Below are positions 14,963 through 23,362 of a DNA stretch of 64,000 nucleotides, piece by piece; positions within the stretch are counted from its first letter, which is position 1; each line of letters begins with the position of its first letter. Source of the stretch: Ferruginibacter paludis (GTDB lineage Bacteria > Bacteroidota > Bacteroidia > Chitinophagales > Chitinophagaceae). The translations under genes were made by a program, and so were the position numbers. Location: the NCBI RefSeq assembly GCF_030409685.1, contig NZ_JAUFQJ010000024.1, positions 310,001 through 374,000 on the forward strand, in the 5' to 3' direction. The notes beneath the pieces were generated by a model. The model did no database searches, had not been told where the DNA came from, and saw nothing but the letters and a program-made list of their open reading frames with translations.

Positions 14963-15673
14963 TTACCGGCCTTTAGCCTCCAATGCTTTTTTTGCATTCC
15001 TTAGTCTTTTAATTGCTGTTATATTAGTTAATACTGCCATTACTGCTATTGGCAGGGTAAAAATCGTCATCGTTTCAAATACATGAAAAGAAATGCCAGG
15101 CACATAATATTTATAATTCCCCCCAATAAAGTGACCGGTAATGCCACATGCAATGGCAGATAAAGCCAAAAGAATCACCCTTTCCGGCCTTTGCATTAAC
15201 CCTCCGCTGTTCTGAATACCTAACCCTTCACTTCGTGCCCGGATATAGCTTACCATCATAGAGCCGATCATGGCAATAAATGCAGCCAGTGAACTTATAA
15301 AATAGTGATGCGACACCAGATAATAACAAATACCTAAAAACATAATTAATTCGCTGTACCTGTCCAACACGGAATCGAACAAAGCGCCGAAAGACGAACT
15401 CATATTTCCCAACCTGGCTACCTGCCCGTCGAGCATATCAAACAGCCCGGCAAATAAAATCAATGCCCCAGCCCAACCCACGTAGGAAAGATCGCCGCGG
15501 TTACCCTGTTCGGCGCCTTTTATAAATACAATCGCCACCATAATATTTAATACAAGCCCGGTAACTGTTACCAGGTTTGGCGTAAATCCAATTTTTATCA
15601 ATCCCATTACCAGTGGATTAATTACTTTATAAATTCCTTTTTGCAGCTTGTCTCTTACCAAAGTATCTTCCAT
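14963..15673 (-). CDS. CDP-alcohol phosphatidyltransferase family protein
   Basis: The 236-residue membrane enzyme has the catalytic signature D-x3-G-x3-R-x8-G-x3-D-x3-D in full. It reads MLDGQVARLGNMSSSFGALF with flanking FD and DSVLDR (about residues 81-107). There are about six hydrophobic segments. Such enzymes move a phosphoalcohol from a CDP-activated donor: here probably phosphoinositol or phosphoglycerol onto CDP-diacylglycerol, or a head group onto ceramide. Together with PgpA (phosphate removal) encoded upstream, it matches the phosphatidylinositol-phosphate synthase plus phosphatase pair known from Bacteroides inositol-lipid synthesis. Acceptor specificity is inferred. No inositol-phosphate synthase gene lies in this window. 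Confidence 0.85.
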   Translation of the reverse strand: MEDTLVRDKLQKGIYKVINPLVMGLIKIGFTPNLVTVTGLVLNIMVAIVFIKGAEQGNRGDLSYVGWAGALILFAGLFDMLDGQVARLGNMSSSFGALFDSVLDRYSELIMFLGICYYLVSHHYFISSLAAFIAMIGSMMVSYIRARSEGLGIQNSGGLMQRPERVILLALSAIACGITGHFIGGNYKYYVPGISFHVFETMTIFTLPIAVMAVLTNITAIKRLRNAKKALEAKGR

Positions 15674-15691
15674 ACTTTCAACTTTTAATGA

Positions 15692-18247
15692 TTAAAAATC
15701 AAACTTAACCCTCGTTCTTATTCCCCAGGTTGAAATGTCGGGGTGATCAAGGTAGGCGAGTCTTTTTACAAGATCAACCCGTAAAAACTTAAAAATATTT
15801 GCAATGCCTACACTTGCTTCCATATACGGAGCCCTGCTTAATGAATAAGTTGTTGGAACCCCCAATGGCCCGGCTTTTGGGAAATTATATACATCCTGGT
15901 TTTTTGCAGGATTATTTTCATCCCTTAAGCCACCATACAATATTTTAAAGCTACCCACTTCTCTCAGTTTCAATTTTTTTAGTAATGGAATCTTATTAAA
16001 AATAAAACCATTTAAATACAAATCAGTATTAACGGCTGCATAATTATCACTTACAAATTCCATAAAATTCATCAGGTTATATGCATTGAGCTGATAGGCA
16101 TAACTTTGATTGGCACGATGAATATCCAGCAAAGGAAAAGGCACCTGCCCAAAAATATGACCGCCTTCCAGCGTTACATCGAGATAACCCAGCTGGGATA
16201 AATAACATCGTTTAGCAATGGCGAGTGTTAGCTGCTGGTAATTATACTGACCCTTTAAAAAGCCTTTTATCCCATCTTGTAACCGCAGTGTAAAAATGGG
16301 AAATTTGTTCCGGATAGGCGTACGGAAATTGATGCCCTGGTAAAATTGTTCATTCGGCGCCCACCTTAATTCCGCAGTAAATTCTGAAGTGGTAATGTTT
16401 TGTATAGTATCTAATCCCATATTGGCAGGCTTTTCAAAAACTAATGAGCCGGCCGGCGTTTGTTTTAAATTTTGGTAGCGGATTTTGTATGTAAAGTTTT
16501 TACCAAATTCGTGCACATACTCCAGCTTATAGCTGCTTTGGTAAAACCATTTATCAGTTGTACCTCTTTTAAAAGACAGTAAAAAATTATCTTCCGGTGC
16601 AAAAACCAATTCCTGACCGGGCAAAGCTGTTTCATACTGGCGGGTAAACTTTACATAATTAAGCGGGTAGGTGTAAATTGATTTGGCATTGAAAGAATAA
16701 GCACCGGCAAGCAAGTATTTGTATTTCTTATCTTTAAAACCATAGCCGCCATAACCTTCCAGGTAAAATCTTTTGCTAAAATCAGTGGTGGTACGGCCAC
16801 CTACCTTAGCCCTGAAACCTTCCAGGGAATTAAAGCTGTAAAAAGTATTTGTATTGCCGATCTGAATCGGACCAAATTTAATCCAGCCTGAAAAAAGCAA
16901 GGTGGCAATTTTGAGTGTATTCTTAAACGACTTCATGTTTTTTAGACTGTCGATATTGGAATACACTTTTGCTTCTACATTAGATAATTGCTGGTGCCTG
17001 CTGGATATCCAGAAACTGTCGCTTTCACTTCCGGGGGTATTTACTATGACCTCATCACTGCCTGTATATGTAGTGTCTGCAGCTGGTTTATTAATTTCAA
17101 AATTTTTAAATGATACCGTTCTTTCACCAAGTATACCGGAAGCTGAATTCTGGCGAAGTGCAAACTCAGCCTTCATACTGCTCTTTATTACATGATACCT
17201 TCCGTCTGCCGGATTTTTTTCAAAGCTCTGGTCAATCTTTAATTCTCTTGCCCAGTTAAGATTTGCTTTTTTACTGACGGATAAATTAATTTTTTGCACG
17301 CCATAATTGCCGTCGAGTGTTACATACATTACCCCCCTGAATAAAAGATCAGTAGTATTGCGGGGCATAAAGTTTAGTTTGATGAGTTTGATACCATCGT
17401 TTTCAACTGTATCGGTAATAAAAAAACGGTAAAATGTCGGCGCCATATCGGCAATGGGACTCAGGAATTGGGAGGTTAAAACAACAATATTGTTATCATA
17501 AATATTGATGTCAGCATACAACCTTTTAAGGTAAGAGGTGATCCCCTTATCATCAATTAAATCTCCATAATTCACTTTTTTGGATGCCAGTATGTAAGAC
17601 TTGTTTTTAAGCGGATTTTTTCTGTAATAGTTTTGAGCTAGTTTTTCTTCCAGGTATACGGGCACCAACGCTTTGCCTTCAAGCGTTGTAGTATCTACAT
17701 TTTCAAGAATAAACTTATAGTTTTTAAACAACCGGTTATTCATTATTTTTTCCGGCTTATTTGTCAAAGAAAGACCAAGCTTTTCGTATTGCTGGTACTG
17801 TACATAGTCATAAGCGGTTATCCTGTTTTTTTCTTTATTGGCAATTACTTTGTCGATTAACTCTACCGCAGGATTGTTTTTATTTCTGTACTTACCACGT
17901 TTTGCTTTTATAACAACCGTGCTTAAAGAATTTGTAGTCTCCAGATCAATATTGATTGTTTGCTCTGTACCCGGGACAATTTTTTTTGTTATTTTTTTGT
18001 AACCGGTGTAAGAAAATACAAGCGCTGTATACCTGCCATTATTGGATGATATAGAGTAGCTGCCGTCGTCATTACTGGTCACGCCGTTGCCTCCCTGGAA
18101 ATAAACACTTACAAATGCAAGCGGCTCCTGGGTAACAGCATCTCTTATAAAACCTTTAACCGAAGTTTGAGCAGTTACTGTAATGGCACACATCAGCATT
18201 AAAAAAAATAACACACCCAGCTTCGTCCGGCAATTTTTAATTTTCAT
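15692..18247 (-). CDS. DUF5686 outer-membrane protein with carboxypeptidase-like N-terminal domain
   Basis: This 851-residue protein has a signal peptide (LGVLFFLMLMCAITVTAQ). It is followed by a carboxypeptidase regulatory-like beta-sandwich (VKGFIRDAVTQEPLAFVSVY, about 30-110), then a long DUF5686 region. The region includes PAVELIDKVIANKEKNRITA and YDYVQYQQYEKLGLSL; the end FDF is typical of outer-membrane beta-barrels. DUF5686 proteins are abundant in Bacteroidota, and none has a settled function. It overlaps GtrA by 4 bp (ATGA-type) and is followed 18 bp later by the CDP-alcohol phosphotransferase. Its presence inside the lipid operon suggests a role in bringing sphingolipids to, or using them in, the outer membrane. 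Confidence 0.82.
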   Translation of the reverse strand: MKIKNCRTKLGVLFFLMLMCAITVTAQTSVKGFIRDAVTQEPLAFVSVYFQGGNGVTSNDDGSYSISSNNGRYTALVFSYTGYKKITKKIVPGTEQTINIDLETTNSLSTVVIKAKRGKYRNKNNPAVELIDKVIANKEKNRITAYDYVQYQQYEKLGLSLTNKPEKIMNNRLFKNYKFILENVDTTTLEGKALVPVYLEEKLAQNYYRKNPLKNKSYILASKKVNYGDLIDDKGITSYLKRLYADINIYDNNIVVLTSQFLSPIADMAPTFYRFFITDTVENDGIKLIKLNFMPRNTTDLLFRGVMYVTLDGNYGVQKINLSVSKKANLNWARELKIDQSFEKNPADGRYHVIKSSMKAEFALRQNSASGILGERTVSFKNFEINKPAADTTYTGSDEVIVNTPGSESDSFWISSRHQQLSNVEAKVYSNIDSLKNMKSFKNTLKIATLLFSGWIKFGPIQIGNTNTFYSFNSLEGFRAKVGGRTTTDFSKRFYLEGYGGYGFKDKKYKYLLAGAYSFNAKSIYTYPLNYVKFTRQYETALPGQELVFAPEDNFLLSFKRGTTDKWFYQSSYKLEYVHEFGKNFTYKIRYQNLKQTPAGSLVFEKPANMGLDTIQNITTSEFTAELRWAPNEQFYQGINFRTPIRNKFPIFTLRLQDGIKGFLKGQYNYQQLTLAIAKRCYLSQLGYLDVTLEGGHIFGQVPFPLLDIHRANQSYAYQLNAYNLMNFMEFVSDNYAAVNTDLYLNGFIFNKIPLLKKLKLREVGSFKILYGGLRDENNPAKNQDVYNFPKAGPLGVPTTYSLSRAPYMEASVGIANIFKFLRVDLVKRLAYLDHPDISTWGIRTRVKFDF

Positions 18248-18624
18248 CCCTTGTTTTTAAACACATACCTTTTCTGAATGTGGTAATTGTATGTAAAAGC
18301 CACAATAATTGAAACAGTGACTTTCGCAATTATATATTGAATTTTAAACAGCTTAATCAGCACATATAATCCGGCGGTATTTAAAAATAAATTTCCCGTC
18401 CATGTTATAAGGTATCTTCTGCCTTGTAATCCCATTGAGTGGTCGCGTACCTTAAAAACCCAATGCCTGCCAATTAAAAAATTTACAAATCCGCCAACAA
18501 CTGTTCCCGTAACGCCCGCCATTAACGGATCTGCAGATAAAAACTTAACCAGCAAAATGGTCACAAGGTAATCGCAAAAACTGGCAGTTAAAGAAGCCAC
18601 ATTTACTTTTAGAAATGTTTTCAT
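18244..18624 (-). CDS. GtrA family membrane protein
   Basis: The 126-residue protein has four hydrophobic segments and the GtrA pattern. It starts FLKVNVASLTASFCDYLVTI, continues with GVTGTVVGGFVNFLIGRHWV, and closes VTVSIIVAFTYNYHIQKRYV. GtrA-like proteins flip or help transfer polyprenyl-linked sugars across the inner membrane in O-antigen and lipid glycosylation systems. Its start codon shares a base with the PgpA stop, and its end overlaps DUF5686 by 4 bp, so the three are translated together. In this operon it may help flip a glycosylated lipid; this is inference. Confidence 0.85.
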   Translation of the reverse strand: MKTFLKVNVASLTASFCDYLVTILLVKFLSADPLMAGVTGTVVGGFVNFLIGRHWVFKVRDHSMGLQGRRYLITWTGNLFLNTAGLYVLIKLFKIQYIIAKVTVSIIVAFTYNYHIQKRYVFKNKG

Positions 18625-19079
18625 TACAAAAAATATTGAATTTGCAATAGCAGTTGAATAAATATCAGAGCATAAATGCCCGCCAGTATATCATCCGCCA
18701 TTACGCCCCAACCGCCAGGCCACTTTTCCAGGTATTTTATTCCAAGCGGTTTCACAATATCAAAAAACCTGAAAAGCACAAGGGCAATAAAAGCGTACGC
18801 CAGTTTATGTGGCACAAATAATAAAGCAATGGCCATCCCGGCTACTTCATCTATCACCACCTTACTGCTGTCTTTTCCCCAAACCGCATCTACTTCGTTA
18901 CCGCATATAATACCCGCCACAATAATAAAAATGGTTATTACCATCTGCCAGACTGAATCTGTATAGGCGGCAGGCAGCAATAACCATATAATACAATATA
19001 ACAAAGCCGCAATTGTACCGCCTCCCTTACCTACGTAACCTATGCCCAGTACAGATGCTATTGTTTTATAAATCTTCAT
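18624..19079 (-). CDS. pgpA: Phosphatidylglycerophosphatase A family protein
   Basis: The 151-residue membrane protein carries the PgpA signature: GIGYVGKGGGTIAALLY near the N-terminus, VVIDEVAGMAIALLFVPHK in the middle and RFFDIVKPLGIKYLEKWPGG plus GVMADDILAGIYA toward the C-terminus. The conserved aspartates that bind magnesium are present. PgpA removes phosphate from phosphatidylglycerophosphate. In Bacteroides a PgpA-like protein removes phosphate from phosphatidylinositol-phosphate in inositol-lipid synthesis. Its place in this operon with a CDP-alcohol phosphotransferase favours a head-group dephosphorylation role, though housekeeping phosphatidylglycerol synthesis is possible. Confidence 0.85.
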   Translation of the reverse strand: MKIYKTIASVLGIGYVGKGGGTIAALLYCIIWLLLPAAYTDSVWQMVITIFIIVAGIICGNEVDAVWGKDSSKVVIDEVAGMAIALLFVPHKLAYAFIALVLFRFFDIVKPLGIKYLEKWPGGWGVMADDILAGIYALIFIQLLLQIQYFL

Positions 19080-19143
19080 TACAGTCTTTCAACAAGCTTA
19101 CGGCAATCAGCTGTTTTATTTAAAAATCCACTCCAAATTCCTT

Positions 19144-20127
19144 TCACAACAACCTGTTTTTTTTATACCAGTCTATGCTATTTTGTAATCCGTTTGTAAG
19201 ACTGAATTTTGGTTTAAAGTTTAAATCTTTTCTTGCTTTACTGATATCGCAATACCAGTTAGTGGCCGCCAGTTCGTGTAATTTTTCCCTGTTAATTACC
19301 GCAGGCTTGTTTATCCAGCCATTGGCAGTTTCCAAAAAATAAGCCAATACTTTTATTAAAGGCATTGGTATATGAAACCGCAATGCCTTTTTCTTTAATA
19401 TTTTTTTTGTGATATCTGCAAATTCATACCTGCCGTACTTATTGCCATCCGTAATATTATAAACACCTTTCGCATCACAAAACAGAGACTGCACTGCTAC
19501 TGTTGCCACATCTGCTGCATGAACAAAACTAAGTTGCTGAGCAATCCGTCCCATGTAAGGATCCATGCCCCTGCTAACCGTTTTCAGCATTATAAAAATA
19601 TCTTTATCACCCGGACCATAAACAGCTGTCGGCCGCAAGGTAACAAGTGGTATGTTCAATTTTGACAGTTCATTCTCAGCTAACAACTTGCTTCTTCCAT
19701 ATGCAGTAACCGGCCTTGGTTCTTTTTGTTCTGTAATAGTATCAGCCAAATCAGTTGCCGGGCCAGCCGCAGCAAGGCTGCTGATAAATACCATTTTTTT
19801 AAAATGTACTTTGCTGATTTCCGCCGCCCTGGCCAGGTTGACCGAATTACCGGCGTTGATATCATTGTAATGCTGCTGCTTAACAGCTTTTGTTACACCA
19901 GCGGCATGAATTATATAATGAATGTTAATGTCAGCAAGGATTTTAGCCATATCCTCAACATCATTGTAATCTAGAAAGACAAATTTAACCGGCAATGCTT
20001 TCAGGTGATCAATCCTGCTGTTCTTTCTTACCGCAGCATACACTGACAGATTTTTTTCAAGTGCCGCTGTTATTAAATGATACCCTAAAAAACCACTGGC
20101 ACCTGTTATCAGGACATTTTCAATCAT
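19144..20127 (-). CDS. NAD(P)-dependent epimerase/dehydratase, candidate ceramide reductase
   Basis: The 327-residue protein is an extended short-chain dehydrogenase. The Rossmann motif GASGFLGYH is at residues 9-17, IIHAAGVTK near 75, the catalytic serine in FISSLAAAG, and the Tyr-x3-Lys pair in TAYGRSKLLAENEL. Bacterial sphingolipid synthesis uses an enzyme of this type (CerR in Caulobacter) to reduce the 3-keto group after N-acylation. The overlap of 4 bp with the GNAT-like gene next to serine palmitoyltransferase makes that role the most likely. General nucleotide-sugar epimerase activity cannot be excluded by motif alone. Confidence 0.78.
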   Translation of the reverse strand: MIENVLITGASGFLGYHLITAALEKNLSVYAAVRKNSRIDHLKALPVKFVFLDYNDVEDMAKILADINIHYIIHAAGVTKAVKQQHYNDINAGNSVNLARAAEISKVHFKKMVFISSLAAAGPATDLADTITEQKEPRPVTAYGRSKLLAENELSKLNIPLVTLRPTAVYGPGDKDIFIMLKTVSRGMDPYMGRIAQQLSFVHAADVATVAVQSLFCDAKGVYNITDGNKYGRYEFADITKKILKKKALRFHIPMPLIKVLAYFLETANGWINKPAVINREKLHELAATNWYCDISKARKDLNFKPKFSLTNGLQNSIDWYKKNRLL

Positions 20128-21245
20128 ATTGCTTTTTCAAGAATTCTATACCGCTTGTACACCCTGGCGTTCATTTTTAACAGCCCGTTATTCATCATTT
20201 CGTTGTTCTCCAAAATCCAGGACGCTTCGCCGCCTTTTATTTTTTTATCCATTGCACGCTGAATGATTTCTGAGTAAAAAAAAGCTTCAATGCCTACCCT
20301 TCTGTATTCCTTATTCACGCCCAGAGCTATCACCCTTACATAATCTATTTTCTTTTTACCAAACAATAATTTAAAAATACCAGTGGGCAATAACCGGCCA
20401 TTTTTTATTTTAATCAATACCTGGTTAATGTCTGGAATTGCCAGTGCGAATCCAATTGCTTTTCCTTCGTACTCAGCAACAAAAGCAAAATCCTTGTCCA
20501 GTATCAGTTTCAAATCTTTTGCCAGGTACCTGAATTCATCGTCCGTCATAGGTACAAAACCGGTGTTTTCCTGCCAGGCTGCATTGTATACTTTTAAAAT
20601 ATTTTTTACCTCGGTATCAAAATTTTTAAGGTTAATATTTCTAACAGTAATATTTCTATCCTTCAGCCTTTGAGCCAGTAATTCTTTTAACTTAATTGAC
20701 TTTTTATCTACGACGTTTGTGGGCAAATCATATGCTAAGAGATCAATATTTTTTGTAAACCCTTCTGCAGTCAGTAAATCAAGATAGTACGGCTTATTAT
20801 AAGTCATCATAGCAACTGCAGGAGAATCAAATCCCTCAACCAGTAAACCCGCAGTTTCATTTGTAGATGGATTAACCGGCCCGATCATTTTAGTTGCACC
20901 ATATGCAACCAGCCATTTTTCTGCTTCGTTCAATAATTTTTTTGATACTTCGGGATCATTGTACAGATCGTAAAAACCGAAAAATCCTTCACTTACATTA
21001 TTGAATTTATTGTGATTGTTATTCAAAATAGCTGCAATACGCCCTGTTAGCACTCCGTTTTTGTAAGCCAGGAAAAGCTGCATGGATGAATGATTGTGAA
21101 AAGGATGTTTGCCAGGTGTGAGAATGTCCCGCTGGGCAATGTGCAGTTCGGGAACATAATTTTTATCGCCCCGGTATAACTCATGCGGAAAATCTACAAA
21201 AGCAGCCAACTGCTTTTTGCTTTCGACCTTCTTTATTTCAATCAT
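20124..21245 (-). CDS. GNAT-like acyltransferase, candidate bacterial ceramide synthase
   Basis: This 373-residue cytoplasmic protein has a degenerate N-terminal part (ESKKQLAAFVDFPHELYRGD, then FLAYKNGVLTGRIAAILNNN) and a C-terminal GNAT-like half (DFAFVAEYEGKAIGFALAIP, VIALGVNKEYRRVGIEAFFY). This is the pattern of the large GNAT-type proteins identified as bacterial ceramide synthase (bCerS in Caulobacter). That enzyme N-acylates the 3-ketosphinganine made by serine palmitoyltransferase. The overlaps of 4 bp with spt on one side and the SDR on the other show a tightly coupled trio, in the order in which bacterial ceramide is built. Assignment rests on context plus general family resemblance. 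Confidence 0.7.
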   Translation of the reverse strand: MIEIKKVESKKQLAAFVDFPHELYRGDKNYVPELHIAQRDILTPGKHPFHNHSSMQLFLAYKNGVLTGRIAAILNNNHNKFNNVSEGFFGFYDLYNDPEVSKKLLNEAEKWLVAYGATKMIGPVNPSTNETAGLLVEGFDSPAVAMMTYNKPYYLDLLTAEGFTKNIDLLAYDLPTNVVDKKSIKLKELLAQRLKDRNITVRNINLKNFDTEVKNILKVYNAAWQENTGFVPMTDDEFRYLAKDLKLILDKDFAFVAEYEGKAIGFALAIPDINQVLIKIKNGRLLPTGIFKLLFGKKKIDYVRVIALGVNKEYRRVGIEAFFYSEIIQRAMDKKIKGGEASWILENNEMMNNGLLKMNARVYKRYRILEKAI

Positions 21246-22453
21246 GCTCTTTTTACTTTTAGTAAAGGCACTTTCAATTTGTAAGAAACCTTTTTAATTT
21301 TCTCTACCGCATAATCAATTTGTTTAAAGGAATGCGTAGCCATTAATGAAAACCGGATCATAGATGAGTCGCTGCTAACCGCTGGAGAAACCACAGGGTT
21401 TACAAAAATGCCTTCATCCATCAGCATTTTCGCCATTAAGAAAGTTTTCTCATTATCTCTTACAAAAATCGGAATGATGGGTGATTCGGACAAGCCGATG
21501 TCAAAACCAGCTTTCTTAAAAGCATCCAGTGCATAGTTGGTATTGGCCCATAATTTTTCAATTCTCTGCGGCTCATTTTTTAATACAGTCAATGCAGCTA
21601 AAGCACTTGCAGTAGCTGCCGGTGTAATGCTGGCGCTGAAAATTAAAGAGCGGGCATGGTGTTTCAGGTATTCAATAATCACTTTGTCAGCTGCAATAAA
21701 GCCACCGATAGAAGCCAGCGATTTACTGAATGTTCCCATTATAAGATCGACATTATGCGTGATGTTGTAGTGAGCGGCAGTTCCCTGTCCAGCAGGTCCG
21801 AGAACACCGAGAGAATGTGCATCATCCAGGAAAATGGACGCATTGTATTTTTTAGCCAGGGCAGAAATCTCGTCTAATTTAGATATATCACCTTCCATGC
21901 TGAACACACCGTCTGTAGCAATTATTTTAAATGCTTCGTAAGGCACATTGCTCAATAATTTTTCAAGATGCGCCATATCAGAATGGCCATATTTATACAA
22001 TTTGGAAAAAGATAAACGGGCGCCGTCGATAATGCAGGCATGGTTTAATTCGTCTGAAAATATATAATCTGTTCTTCCCCCTAAAGCAGAAAGTACGCCC
22101 ACATTTACCTGGTAGCCTGTACTAAAAACCAACGCAGCTTCTTTGCCAACAAACTGGGCCAATGCTGCTTCAAGTTCAATATGTAAATCGAGTGTTCCGT
22201 TTAAAAACCTGGAGCCGGCGCAGCCACTGCCATATTTTTCGATGGCTTTTTTCCCTGCATCTTTTACAGCTGCATGATTGGTTAAACCAAGGTAACTGTT
22301 TGAGCCAAACATAAGCACCCGTTTACCGGCAATAATTACTTCAGTGTCCTGGTCACTCTCCAGTGGCCTGAAAAAAGGATAAATGTCAGCTGCTTTTAAA
22401 TTTTCAGCAGTTTTGAAAGCGGATACTTTCTCTAGCAAGGTTTTATTAGTCAT
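21242..22453 (-). CDS. spt: Serine palmitoyltransferase, PLP-dependent
   Basis: The 403-residue alpha-oxoamine synthase condenses serine with an acyl-CoA to 3-ketosphinganine, the first step of sphingolipid synthesis. Landmarks: FGSNSYLGLTNH (about 49-60), SGCAGSRFLNGTLDLHIELE (about 76-95), NHACIIDGARLS, the LDDAHSLGVLG block (about 209-219) and the PLP lysine in TFSKSLASIGGF (Lys244). The GSRFLNGT form and full length fit serine palmitoyltransferase and the closely related KBL/BioF family. The surrounding ceramide genes decide between them. It is soluble, as in other bacteria. The MarR-type regulator lies 75 bp upstream on the same strand. Confidence 0.88.
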   Translation of the reverse strand: MTNKTLLEKVSAFKTAENLKAADIYPFFRPLESDQDTEVIIAGKRVLMFGSNSYLGLTNHAAVKDAGKKAIEKYGSGCAGSRFLNGTLDLHIELEAALAQFVGKEAALVFSTGYQVNVGVLSALGGRTDYIFSDELNHACIIDGARLSFSKLYKYGHSDMAHLEKLLSNVPYEAFKIIATDGVFSMEGDISKLDEISALAKKYNASIFLDDAHSLGVLGPAGQGTAAHYNITHNVDLIMGTFSKSLASIGGFIAADKVIIEYLKHHARSLIFSASITPAATASALAALTVLKNEPQRIEKLWANTNYALDAFKKAGFDIGLSESPIIPIFVRDNEKTFLMAKMLMDEGIFVNPVVSPAVSSDSSMIRFSLMATHSFKQIDYAVEKIKKVSYKLKVPLLKVKRA

Positions 22454-22528
22454 TGCAGTGTTTTAAAATGTTTCCTTAAGCGATATAATTACAAAAAATA
22501 TTGGTACTCTTTCATTTTTATCAGACTG

Positions 22529-22969
22529 CTACTTACACTTTTCCTGAATTTTTGCGAGTACGTCCATACAGGTTTCCACGTCTTTTTCGCTGATTCCTTC
22601 CTTTAAAATTCCGTCCTGCCCCAAAAACTTTCCGTGCATAATATCAATGATTGATTTTCCTGTTGAGGTTAGCTCAATTACATTTTTCCTCCTGTCTCCT
22701 GCTACCGGTAATCTTTTCACAAATCCTTTTTCTTCTAAAATGTCAATGGACCGCAATATTGCAGATTTAGTTTTGTCCATCACCGTGGCAATATCCTGCT
22801 GTATCATTTCTTTGGTTGTGCTGCGTGACAAATAATATAACACCCCTAATTGCTCAAAGGTGATATCTTTTGTGATACCGGAAAAGGCTCCATTGATTGT
22901 TTTCAACAACAGTTTACCCGTGTGAACAATCATAAAACCAAGCGTATCCGGCATTTCTTTACAGTCCAT
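22529..22969 (-). CDS. MarR family transcriptional regulator
   Basis: The 146-residue winged-helix protein has the MarR pattern. A dimerisation N-terminus (DTLGFMIVHTGKLLLKTING) is followed by TFEQLGVLYYLSRSTTKEMI, the recognition segment TVMDKTKSAILRSIDILEEK and the wing GFVKRLPVAGDRRKNVIELT. It heads the sphingolipid operon and is read in the same direction, so it may be co-transcribed and control spt and the genes after it. Its own promoter overlaps an inverted repeat TATCG-N9-CGATA that could be its binding site. The ligand is unknown; a fatty-acid or lipid-derived signal is a reasonable guess. Confidence 0.85.
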   Translation of the reverse strand: MDCKEMPDTLGFMIVHTGKLLLKTINGAFSGITKDITFEQLGVLYYLSRSTTKEMIQQDIATVMDKTKSAILRSIDILEEKGFVKRLPVAGDRRKNVIELTSTGKSIIDIMHGKFLGQDGILKEGISEKDVETCMDVLAKIQEKCK

Positions 22970-22992
22970 ATATCAATAGTTGCGTAGTAAAC

Positions 22993-23029
22993 TATCGCAA
23001 AACTAACGATATATTCTTGTAAAGGTCAA
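22993..23029 (-). promoter_or_regulatory. Promoter and candidate operator of the MarR gene
   Basis: On the minus strand a TTGACC (23029-23024) and TAGTTTTG (23005-22998) form a -33/-7 pair with an 18-bp spacer. An inverted repeat TATCG (22993-22997) / CGATA (23007-23011) surrounds the -7 box and suggests autoregulation. The rest of the 390-bp gap holds nothing else except the terminator at 23278. Confidence 0.6.
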
Positions 23030-23277
23030 TTTTTTTTAAAAATAGGGATAACAGCGGTGATTGGTTGTTACTCATTGGTTAGTGATTACAAGCTACTTTT
23101 CCGGTACAATCCGCAAGATAAAATCCCTGCTTTTTAAAAAATTACCGTTAAAATATTTTAACAAAATACGGGAGCATTAAAAGAAATAAATACTATAAAA
23201 CAAGATAGTACAAATAGCGGAAACTGATTTTAAAACCTGCTTAATTTTTACAATATACTTATACAAGTTTCTAAGAC

Positions 23278-23307
23278 AAAAGCAGGTTGTTTAAGTTGCC
23301 TGCTTTT
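23278..23307 (-). terminator. Terminator-like hairpin after aldo-keto reductase
   Basis: AAAAGCAGG / CCTGCTTTT stem of 9 bp with a 12-nt loop, 56 bp beyond the stop codon of the aldo-keto reductase; the T-run is short. Confidence 0.55.
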
Positions 23308-23362
23308 GACCATATTGCTAATACAAAATTAAAAATTATCCTTTGTGTATCCGCCTTATCAA

